Assembly: GCA_947561715.1 (NCBI GenBank)
Contig: OX387197.1
Location: 6,507,001-6,571,000, forward strand
Reading direction: 5' to 3'
Length of the DNA: 64,000 bases
From: Ascidia mentula
Taxonomy: Eukaryota; Chordata; Ascidiacea; Phlebobranchia; Ascidiidae
The notes under the pieces were generated by a model. That model did no database searches, was not told the DNA's origin, and saw only the letters and a list, made by a program, of their open reading frames with translations. The position numbers and the translations under genes were made by a program. Positions 46,585-57,146 of the stretch are shown one piece after another; position 1 is the first letter of the stretch; every line of letters begins with the position of its first letter.

Positions 46585-49500
46585 TTACTTATTAGCTGTC
46601 AAAGCAAAAGCCCCGCATCCTGGATCAAGTTCCGGATTGCATGGATAAATGTAGCGAGCTTCGGTATCAGCCAAACACTCACTCATGTCTTGGTTGAAAG
46701 GAAATGGATCGCACCTCTTACAAGTTCCAGGATAGGCATGGCCAGATGGAACTTCAGTTTGTAGAGTTTCTCCTGCGGTTGAACAGCAATGCATTGGTTT
46801 AAAAATGCTGGCAAGCTACGAATTCAAACACATTTTTTTGTTTTTGTTACATTATATCTTTAACCTTGACATAAAAACTTAACAACCTGGATTAACGATT
46901 CCCACCACCAACATCATCCCTCTATCCTCGTGGTTAAGAAGATGACAGTGGATAACCACTCCTCCCGTGAATTTGTGAGGCATAAAGCGAACCTGAAAAA
47001 CACCACATCAGTAGTACTATAGAGTCGATCATTAGAAACAAAAACCAGTCAGATATACGTGCAGATCATGTTCCGTATCTGCTACTATAGTTGTGGCAAT
47101 AACAGAACTATTTATAAGTTTCTGGTATATATACCTCAAGAAGATACATGCTCTGTTTATAGCTGTAATTACTTTTAACCTTAACTCCTAAGGTTTATAC
47201 TTGCTTTTTCAGTTGTGTGCTTACTCACAGTGATATTGGAGAGAGGAGGTACAAGCACTACGTCGCGAAATTCCCCTGGTTGTGCGTAACCGAGTGTTCC
47301 AGATCCACCTTCTTCCCACCGCTTGTCGTGTCCGAGATACTTCAAAGCATCGTCAGGCATTGGAATGTTTTCGCTGGCTGAAACACACAAATTCACTTCG
47401 AGCCCAAAAAATCTCAGTTCATTGATTTCGCGGCGTTAGAAACACATAAATGACGTTTTGTTTTTGTTAACACTTTCACAATGGCAAGAACTTCTTTAAC
47501 TTGAGTTATACAGGCTACAATGTGCTTAATAAACAGTACCAATGGTTTCTGCTAATGTTTGATCAGTAATGAAGTGATGTTGTTTGGTTTAGAAAACGAG
47601 TTACCTAAATATTCATCATGTTGATAGAGGCATGTTTCATTTTCTTGACTGTAAAACTTGAAATCCTGCGTACCGGCCTTTGCACCGACTGGTCCCGTGT
47701 ACGGCGTGTATTCAATTACCTCAATTAAAATAAAAAACCGTCCCAAAGGTTACCGAACTCGCAGTTATGAATCTTGTAAGGATGGTGAATTGCCCCGTGT
47801 TATTTTTGGAAAACAGAAAATATTGAAGATTATACCTATAAGCTTGGTAGAAAATAAACAAATAACTTATTTGGAATGATCATTAGGTTTACAGGCTTCG
47901 CAGCCCAGGCAGTGCAGCCGTGTTAGGTCAACCACTTTTTCCTTGCACGTCGGATCTAGCTCCCGGTGAGATTTGAATTCACGACCTTGGGCTAACCAGG
48001 CCCAACGCTTGACCGACTAAACTCCATGACCTTAGCGGTTTCACTGGACATATTGTGGTCAAGATATACTGGTGCGCAAGCGCACAACTTTCCAGCCAAC
48101 CTTCACACATACGTAAGGGATCTCTACCTGGTTAGCCCAGGGTCTTCAGTTCAAACCTCACCGGGAGCTAGATCCGACTTGTCAGATAAAAGTGGCTGAT
48201 CAAAGTGAGCAGCGAAGTCTGTAAACGCAATGGTTTCGATACAATAGCTGTAATCACTAAGTAAGGGCATGCGCAATCTTGCGACTCCATGAAACATTAC
48301 TGCGTTATTTGTTGAATGTTGGTTGCCAGTACCTGAAAATGGTTGACGTGGATGTGCATTGGATGGTTTTTTGTTGGCGAAGTGTTGATGAAATACCATT
48401 CTTGAAGCTCACCCACCGTTATTTGGTACCTGTGAGGAAAATAACAACACGTCGTTTTTGCAAATTGAATTTACTATTTCCTTAAAACGAAAGGCACCAA
48501 ATGCAATCTTACTCTGTATGTTACTTACTGTTGTTTTTACCTGTACGTTAGGGTTTCAGGAAACTGTTCTCTGTTGAGTGCGAGGATTGGGCTCATTTCC
48601 ACCACAAACCGTCCGTGGACCTCGTCTTGTGTCGCTTTGCGGAAATCGCCTACGTACGGAGGTCTTTGCGGTAGCCTTGGGTCAATAACAGCCGGAGGTT
48701 GTGAAGTACCCGCCACTTTTACGGTTAGCAATGTCCCGGTGTACCGGCTCATTGACCCAATCGACATGTCGTCATCAGCACTTGGGTTGGAACGAAGCTA
48801 ATATTTTCAAGGATATTTGGATGCTTAAAAACGTCTTCCACAAAATCTTTACAATACTACAATATTTCAGGATTTGCTATGCAGACAGGATCGTCGCATA
48901 ATCACCTGAGCTAAACCAATGAGAACTATAAAAGGTCGAAACAGTGGCCTTGTATGCAGCTCACTTAAAACTAAAATTAAATACCAAATCATTCTATTTT
49001 CATGAGAAGGTACAGAGTCGACGAATAATTGCTATTTTCTGCAACATGTTTGTCCTACTTCGTTTTTAGTCGATACATATTTCTACAAACTAATATGCTC
49101 TGGAACGTAACGCACGGATTTACTTCGAACAAAGATCACAGTCTTCATTATGTCTCAATAAACTAGTTTTCCAATTGCTTTGGACACTTTGGGATGTCAT
49201 ATTCGTTTCTATTACACAATAGCCTGGTTTCTCCAACTAGCTAAGTAGTTGAAGATATTTATTTGCGTAAATCGCAAACACTAAAGTAATATGGAGAGAA
49301 ACGCACTTACAAAATAAGTTCCTGGTTCAAAACAGTCCACTACCCAGTCGACCCTCGTCGAAGTAGCAATCATACTTTTTCCAAGCATAAGTGGACGCGC
49401 GTGGTCAAGGTAAACTCCATCGAGGGCAATTTCGTGCACTTGGCAAGCCTCCTTACCGTCTGAATCGACTAATTCGACCTCCAATGACGCTCCACCCCCA

Positions 49501-51922
49501 GCGTTTAACAACCTTTAAATAAACACCTCCTTTAAAAATAATCTTAAGTCGTTCGTTTGAATTTTTCGCATTTCGACACAGGGAATGAAGCAAAATAAAG
49601 GAAAGACTTGCACCTAAATCGTTTCAACTCTCCAGTTTTCATGTGTAGCACAGGTACAAGTTGTCCGTTTGTTGTAAAATAATTTACTCCGTTCGCAGGG
49701 TCGTTAATCCAATCCTTGAACGACTCGCCGGTTGAGGCCACCGTGTACTGGTCAAGACTGGTATATAACAAAGTTTTTGCAGCTTAGCATAATAACCAAA
49801 AAGTTAAATGAAAAGTGAAAATATAAAAATATTTTCTGTTGAACAGAAACAGACTTGCAATGGACGTACCAGTAACCATTATAACCACAAAATGATTGGT
49901 AGAACCTTATTCAAAGGAGGCACTTTCTAGGCTGCAAGTTCATGTTATGAATAAACACGTTCATATACTTTTGCACATTATCTTCAATAGTTTCCTGAAC
50001 AGAAGTGAATCTGTAGGCGTTATAAAGTGTTGTGTAGAGCAGAGTGGGTTGAAACACAAGTTGAATGTCATGCTGACAATTTTGCGGACACGAAATGGAG
50101 TTGAGCATATTCGATAGTGTCGGATCGATCGGATCATCTTCAACTATTATCATGCCGGCCATTCCACTGTGCAGCTGAAAAAAAGCAACAACTGTTGGAT
50201 ATTTACCTGCAACATATTATTAATCGCGATTCTTCTATAGCATTCCACCCTCGGACCACCTTCGTAAGTCAGTGTTGAAAATGTAAGTAAGTAAAGTGGT
50301 TTGGGTTCGAAAAAAAAAGATATTTTGCACTTTATTTAGCGGCACGAGCACACATCCAACATCACGATTGAAATAGCAACATTGAAGTTTTTTAATCAGC
50401 TCTTTTTTAAGGCGCCGGTCCTAATTGTTGCAAACCTGGAATAAAGTTGAGCCGTGGACATGCGGGTGATACCAGAAGGCTCCGCTTGGATGGTTTTCCT
50501 CGATGGTGTACTCGTAATGCAAACTGCCACCAGGTGGAGCTACAACCAACACATTGTCTTCAGGACTCTGAAAGAAAAACAAGACACAGGGCGGACATTT
50601 GGCAACGTCGGTCAATGCTTGGACTCGTAAAGCAATAAGAAACTTCCCAAAATGTAAATCAATTCATTTTTATTTTGCACGCAAAGTTGTTACTCATATG
50701 AACAATAAACGTGATACATAAAAATGGCAAGGGCATGCACCGTTGAAACCATAAAAGTTGTTCGTAACATGAACTACAACTGTTATCAAACCGATTCGCT
50801 AAAACTAAATAACACAAATCAAAATGGATAAGTAACTTTCAAAAGTTTTTGAGCTGTTGTTGGGGCTGCTTGTTTATTAAGAATTTGGGAAATACTGATT
50901 GCTGTAGTTACAGAAACACAATACCACCTTTGGACTAATGTGGAGGCCGTGAGTATGCATGTTGGTTGTGTTCGGGTATCGGGGTAAGTTGATCGGATCA
51001 GTTTTCTCCGGTTCTTGAAGGTGGTTGATCTGTGAAGAAGATGAAGAGGTTTAGGGTTACCGTCAAACACAGCTAATCAATCGATTTTACTGGGATTTCA
51101 TCGGGTATATTTCTGCTTGCGCAAAAATACCCATGGTAAATAATCCCGTTTACGTTGTCATAACAACACCATTGCAGTAACAAGGTGTTCAATTCTAAAA
51201 GTTCCTAACTATAAAACGTTTTCCGCTCATACTGCACAAGACAGGCATGGGCTGCTGTTCTGTGGAAGAAGATAAAGAGATTTTAATTAAAGCATCCGCC
51301 TGCATAGAAACGAACGTACACGGTCTCATCGGTGCAAACTCATTTTTTAACACACATTAGAAAGTAAGACAGGTGTAATTACGTCATACCAGGTCCAACT
51401 TCACGATGTCTTTTCGCTTTACGCGCCATGTGGCAGCCGGGACTTCCCCGTTGTATGTTCGCCTCTGAAGCGTTAACCAGTCGACCGTGAAATCAGTGAC
51501 GTCAACGTTGATTTCTACATCGAGAAACCCGTTGGATGAAACCAGCTGGGTGGGTTGGGTCAGTTCCTCGCCGCCTGTAGAGGTGAATTAAAATACAATA
51601 TTGAATAATTGCGGCCTCCTAGGCTTGGATTTTAAATCTGCCATGTTTAACTTAGGCTTCATATATTGTTTAGTTCAACAATAAAATTAGTCAATTGGAT
51701 TCCAAACAAATTATTTTAAGAAGATATCGGAATTGAAGCCATAAGCGTTGCTCTTGATTTTACCGATTGTCTTACTTTATTTATCCCAAATCACTTATTT
51801 TGAATTTCACTAAACTTGCCTTGCAGTGGACAGGGATAAGAAAAACTGCACGCAGACTTCCCACTTGATGGGACTGTTAAGAAAAAGGCACAACAAAGCA
51901 ACAACATCAGTTCACAATCCAT
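46585..51922 (-). CDS. laccase-like multicopper oxidase 2
   Basis: Exons on the minus strand: 51922-51820, 51574-51390, 51029-50928, 50567-50436, 50174-49969, 49757-49614, 49512-49311, 48797-48541, 48429-48333, 47719-47605, 47377-47229, 46992-46887, 46772-46585. They join to 661 residues. The signal peptide is MDCELMLLLCCAFFLTVPSSG. Copper motifs, in order, are HTHGLH (~119), WYHPHVHG (~163), HPMHIHVNHF (~466) and HCHLLNHEDRGMM (~584), all intact. It is a secreted three-cupredoxin oxidase and a close paralogue of MCO 1, with the same exon phases and the same GC donor in intron 1. The last exon has four Cys (CKRC, YPCNPELDPGC). It lies between the two arms of the inverted 7TM duplication. Intron 9 carries a fold-back SINE. 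Confidence 0.92.
47882..48231. mobile_element. fold-back SINE pair in an MCO 2 intron
   Basis: A minus-strand tRNA-like body (about 47955-48010, agctcccggtgagatttgaa) is followed by a plus-strand one (about 48127-48175, ggttagcccagggtc...caaacctcaccgggagct). The ends are inverted copies (attaggtttacaggcttcgc and its near complement). It is the same family as 7016-7405. Confidence 0.65.
51818..51819 (-). other. GC 5' splice site of MCO 2 intron 1
   Basis: Exon 1 ends CAAG followed by gcaagt, as in MCO 1. The shared GC donor therefore predates the duplication. Confidence 0.7.
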
Positions 51923-53569
51923 ATTTGTTTGCTAAACACCTGTTGGAAGAACAGTACAGTCCTTTTTTTTAATAATTTTGGTATTGAATTTTTACCTCAA
52001 TACTGGCTATGCTTTCATAGCCTACTCAAATATTCGGTGATTGAGGTAGATATGTCACTGATTTTATCTAGCAATGAGATGCAGATTCTGTTGCAAAGAG
52101 TGTCTTTTACATTTAAAGCTTTACAAATAAAAGACAGGTACTTTAAAGTATCGCTGCTACTCCAAACTGGTTGCTACATAAATTTACTCCAGCGGTGAAC
52201 AAGTAATAATGGAAGGATCACAAATAAAGATTGCAATTAACATGATACATTTACCACAAAAGAATTTAAGAATTGCGGAGTGCCACCACCTTCCAAGTCC
52301 AACCGCAGGGAGAGTCACTAGAAATACGATCAACCACATTGGGACAAAAATTACCACTTGTGAGAGCAAAAAAATAATAAAATTCATTTACATTTTATCA
52401 AAAAACCGTTTGGGAGGATTACAAACAATCTGCAGATTTCCTTATCCTGTGATGAAACAATATGACGACACCTTCCTGGCCGAGCATCATGCAACTGAAC
52501 CTTCACCGTCACTGCAAACTAATAATTTACCCCCTGTTGCAAGCAGCAGTAGCGAATCTTTAACTAGAAGTCGGTACATGGCACGGTTTGGGTTTTCGAA
52601 ACAAACATGTGACTCAACGTCACAAGTTTCACAAGTAAAAACACGTCAATTTCGAACGTAATGCTTTTTATTGTTTTAAACTTAATTTCCTTCAACGAAG
52701 CCGTCAGCAAGTGTGGAGATACTGGTTGGTTACGACATTGATAAATTTGTTGGTAAAACAGAATCGAATTGACCATTATTGGATTAAAAAAAATACTTTC
52801 AGCACAACAAACGTTGACCTTGCGTTTAATTTTGTTTGAGTTTGCATTTCTCCCACTTGAACTCTGCACCTTATTACACGTTTAAGTACAAGAGGTTGTC
52901 AACCTTGAATTACTGAAACCACAAAAACAAACTCAAACGAAATTAACGCAAGTTCAGCGTTTGTTCCACTGAAATTGTTTGTTCGCCTTATGTTCATGGT
53001 TTGATCATTAAAGCGGTTTTACCCGTAAATAAGGTGTTGGCAACATTTTAGCATATGTATTTTTGCAACTACATGCTAAGTTTAGACCACAACCACTCCT
53101 TGTTATCTAGACCTACACATGCTGTTTCCTGAATAGTATTGTCACCAAGAAACGATTTAAGTGACAATACCCGGTTTAAACCAATTTGTTCTATTACAAC
53201 AGCCCAGGTAGTAAAACCGCTGGCCTCTATTGGTTTAAAGGTTGTTTTTGAAACTTGTACAGCCTGCAATTGATCACGTTCACAGCCTGACAAATGTTGA
53301 CCAAGTACAAAGAACAAAGAGAACAAACCATGCTGTTCGATAACAATTGGGATCGAAGGTTATTTTGGGTTTTACCTTTCGATGGAACAGAGGTTGTTTT
53401 TTTCCGTTTGTTAATATAATTATTTGTTGATCAAACGTATACACGTATAAACACTTTTTCAAAAATGTTATAATGGTAATTTATTATCAAAATCAAGCAT
53501 TTTAACAACGCAAATGCAAAACTCGTAACATTGAATTTGTAAAAGCGTTTTTGACTTGTCCACAATTAC
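51923..53569. other. 5' flank of MCO 2 and spacer to the 7TM arm
   Basis: Nothing is well supported except the possible exon at 52437-52661 on the plus strand. Several runs of A and T are present. Confidence 0.35.
52437..52661 (+). CDS. possible terminal exon, unknown protein
   Basis: After a good acceptor (caatctgcag) an open frame of about 74 codons runs to a stop. It is polar and Ser/Thr-rich (PSPSLQTNNLPPVASSSSES) and its composition differs from its AT-rich surroundings. No upstream exon and no family could be recognised, so it may be chance. Confidence 0.2.
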   Translation, partial: FPYPVMKQYDDTFLAEHHATEPSPSLQTNNLPPVASSSSESLTRSRYMARFGFSKQTCDSTSQVSQVKTRQFRT

Positions 53570-55035
53570 TGTAGCATATGTTATTGGTGGTTTAATCCAA
53601 CACGGTAATATACACCACCGTTTGCGAACTATGTACGTGCGTTTACAATGGACAGGGTTATGGCAATTACACAGACATATGATAGCATTTAAACCACGAA
53701 GTGCCTTTTGCCACCTGTTTCCAAAACGACCGTTAAATAGCCGGGAATTGTATCGCAATGCAGTTCAGGTCGTAGAAGCAGCGAGCTGCATTTAATCAAC
53801 TGCGTTCACTTTATGTGTCGAAAATCTGGGTTTAAATTATTAAATCCTGGTTGCTTCTTCATCAGAAGAATGCTAACAGTATAAATTAAAACGTGAATGC
53901 AAGTAAACTCCAGGATTTGTTACATGTAGTAGCATCAGGTGATATTAGCTTGGTTAATCGCTGTGAACTTAAGTTTGCAGGTAAGCAAAAAATAATATTA
54001 TGCAATAGTAATACCGTAAACAATAGGAAAATGTTAAACGCTACTTTCAAAGCTTTTTGACATATACACTACAGGTCAAAATCATATGCATAATCTTAAG
54101 ACACGATGTCCCTGAATGTCAGTATATTGGAAAACAGAACTATAACTGAAATGACAAACGGCACGCACATTCCATTCAGATCGCTCAACGTCGAAGCATT
54201 TCTTGTGCCACCGTTGTGTGCTGTTACCTTATATTTATTCTGTTGTTCCGTCATCTACCAATTGCAGCCGCAACGAAACACACTGCTTTGGACAAACCGA
54301 CTGTGCATATCAGTAGCTCTCTTACAGCTGCTGACAGCGTTAAGTTTCGTACCTGTTGTGTATCCAAAGAAGACTAACCAAACCGTCTGCGACCTTCAGA
54401 AACGTTTTTCCCATGTTTGCACTACGCTTTGCAGGTTCTCAATATTTCTTATTCTTTGGTTCAGAGTGAGCACCATTCAGACCAACAACACTTCAGGTCA
54501 AACAGCACTGAAGAAATTCACCACCAAATGCCTCAAATTTGTTGCATGTGCGGCAAACTTCGCAAGCGTTACCATTGCGTTGTCTTTCGCCTTGCTCGCC
54601 GGTTTCAATGCAGCTACTGATAAATGCAAAACACCAGAATCGTTTCCACTTTTGCCCTTAGGTCTTTATATTTCATTGTTAATAACGTCTGAACTCGTAT
54701 TATTAGCTCTCGCAATGGGTCCACTTATTGGCCGCAGCGACTTGTCATTCATTGTCATAAAGATCAGTAGTCTGACGATCTTCACCGTGGTTAACGACAT
54801 CTTGTTTCTGGTGGCGAGCGGGGTGATCGCCGTGTTCGGCAGGGCTTCCGCTTCTTTCTTTCTCATTTTCTACACCTACAACCTCGTTTTAAAGAGCGTT
54901 TGCACATTGTTGTCGTTCAAAGACTTTCGGAAACGGTTGGGTTTGCGAATGGGAACACGAGTACGTCCGAATACTGTTTCAGAAAGAGTTGAGGAATTTC
55001 CAACTCCTGCACAAGTCTCCCCGAAGCAAACCTAA
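53570..55035 (+). repeat. inverted duplication, right arm
   Basis: It mirrors 44278-45790, with similarity in both the 7TM gene and its upstream 500 bp. The upstream parts look roughly 75-80% alike by eye. Confidence 0.8.
54106..55035 (+). CDS. intronless 7TM receptor-like protein, copy 2
   Basis: The single exon codes 309 residues, about 75% identical to copy 1. The N-terminal ~85 residues and the C-terminal ~60 (YTYNLVLKSVCTLL, FKDFRKRLGLRMGTR) are nearly the same; the middle, TM3 to TM6, is much more diverged. The N-terminus has three N-glycosylation sites (NVS, NRT, NGTH) where copy 1 has one. It is two residues shorter between TM6 and TM7 and ends KQT, lacking the last few residues of copy 1. 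The function is unknown; a chemosensory or peptide receptor is possible but unsupported. Confidence 0.8.
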   Translation: MSLNVSILENRTITEMTNGTHIPFRSLNVEAFLVPPLCAVTLYLFCCSVIYQLQPQRNTLLWTNRLCISVALLQLLTALSFVPVVYPKKTNQTVCDLQKRFSHVCTTLCRFSIFLILWFRVSTIQTNNTSGQTALKKFTTKCLKFVACAANFASVTIALSFALLAGFNAATDKCKTPESFPLLPLGLYISLLITSELVLLALAMGPLIGRSDLSFIVIKISSLTIFTVVNDILFLVASGVIAVFGRASASFFLIFYTYNLVLKSVCTLLSFKDFRKRLGLRMGTRVRPNTVSERVEEFPTPAQVSPKQT

Positions 55036-57146
55036 TGAAAGTGGAAGAAACTTGGTGAACGGTTTCTATTTCCATTGTGAACTTGATGATAAACTATTTT
55101 CCGGGTTGCCTTTCTACTATGGATATATTGTAAGGGTTGCCATCGTTGTGAAACCAAAACTAAGGACGGTTGAAAAAGAATTTGATTTCGAAGCAACACT
55201 ATACAGAAATTTCAACATTGGGACATTTTTTGTTGCGAAGAATCACAAACTAGTGTTAAAAATCGGAAAAAGGCTTGAGTTGTTTGAGCGAGACTACATT
55301 TAAAAAAGACAATCGTGCAAAACCAGCATGAAATGCCTGTAAAAATGAGGGAAGTCGGCCACAAACAAGGACAAATCTCAGACATAAGGAGGGCATGGCG
55401 ACTTTCGACTATTTTTTTCTTGTTTTGTTCTGACTGGAGTGATGGTTTTCAATTTTTTTGAAGGACACAACCTTCCCAGCTTCTTACGCGTAACCCCTTG
55501 AATTCTTAACATCAAAAGCAACCATAGCAATGTGTTCCTTTTTTGCTTTTTTTGGTTTTTTTGTCACCAGACCGCAATTCGTGACCAGGTTTTCTTCTTG
55601 GTATATGGGTCGGGCGCTTGGCCGAAGTTGCCAATCGTCTGCCTCACGCCACGTAAACCTTGTAAATAACTTGTTAAATCGAAACGAGTTACAGCTTCAA
55701 ATGTTTCGGTCACCATTATTAAATAAAAATAGTTTCAACCTTAGCCGCAGATAAAAAAATTCGGTTCGTTATGTACTGCAATAATTATTGCAAGATTCGT
55801 TGATATTTCTATGGAGACTGTTTGGTCTTCTGATTTGCAATTTTTTAATTTGTATTTGATTTTACGCATGTTTCCAGTATTCGAGCGTTGAAGAAGGTTT
55901 TTTAAAGCAACTCTAGTCATATTTGTTTTATATCACCGAACTACACCTAACACACTTTGCCCTAATCCTAACTCTACTGAATATTGTTGCTGTGAAATTG
56001 TTCGTCGTTGTTCAATCGAAGACAACAAAATTGTACAAATTTTAACGTCAATTACGGGTTTTTGCAAATATTTTAGACAAAGATTTGTCAGTTTTGCGGC
56101 GAAGACAGATGGTCAGAAATCATTGAGATTACATGACTCTTATTTTTGATATTTGCTTCCTTGTCGAATTAATTTCGCCAGTGTTTTGGTAACAAGGTCG
56201 AGAAAAAAGGCTTGCGTAAGACTGACGTTAAGCGGATCTGTACATTTGAAGAAAACCCCGACCAAATCTCAACACACGGTCATTTCAACAATATAGCATG
56301 GCTGGCTACCCTACATGTAAGAAGTAACAAATGAAATACCAGGTTTTTCTGGCATTATAGGCAAGCTGAGCGAGATCTGAACAAGCTACCATTGAGTTCT
56401 TGAGCAAAACTTTTTGTAGTCAATCTTTTAGACAGCTCTTTTAGAGATGTTTTTTGCTCAGCAACTACAGATGCGGTTATCAATCGACAGCCTACCATCA
56501 GGGTGGCTTGGTTCACCGATCCAGTTGAGGTTATTGTTTTTTCATCAGCTCCCAATGAAGTCTTTTTGACCCTGGGTTAAGCAGGCCCCACGCTCTTCTG
56601 GCTGAGCTATAGAAGGTGATACAGCTTGACTGCAATGTTTTTGTGTGTAAACCAAATAATTTAATACAGCGGAGATCCGCTAAGTACGCATTTTTGCCTG
56701 TCACGGGGTTAAATGAAACACTTTAAGTTGAATGAAAAACCAACGTTTTTTTTGTATTTAACGAAATCGAGCATGTATGCCTACCGTCAAGCATAATTAA
56801 CACAGTTTAATTTAACGTAAGCGAACGTCACAGTGTGTAAGCGGTACCCACAATCGTAGATACCAAACGAAGTTTAATTAAAACGAAAATGGACAAAAAC
56901 ACGTTTTACAACGAAATGGAAATCACGGAAAACTAAACTTTTTCGAACTTTTCGTTGAAATTTCAATATAAAAAGTGGGAATCACCAGGTATTTATAGGT
57001 ATGGGTGCTGTAGCATTTTTAAACAGGCACCGTTATTGTCGCACCAACACATAACCACACATTAGGAAATCTTCAGCGACTCTTTCTTGCGTCATCCGCT
57101 ATGGCCAATTTCGTAATTCTGCCGGTCAAACATAGAAAATATTTTT
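55036..57146. other. intergenic, with SINE fragment near 56560-56620
   Basis: No gene was recognised. The fragment gaccctgggttaagcagg...ctggctgagctata resembles the minus-strand tRNA-like SINE body (A-box TAGCTCAGCC). Confidence 0.4.

Noticed and set aside
52209-52436. N-terminal part of a 150-residue plus-strand frame
   Set aside because: It is AT-rich and without motif. Only the segment after the acceptor at 52436 looks exon-like and is listed at low confidence.
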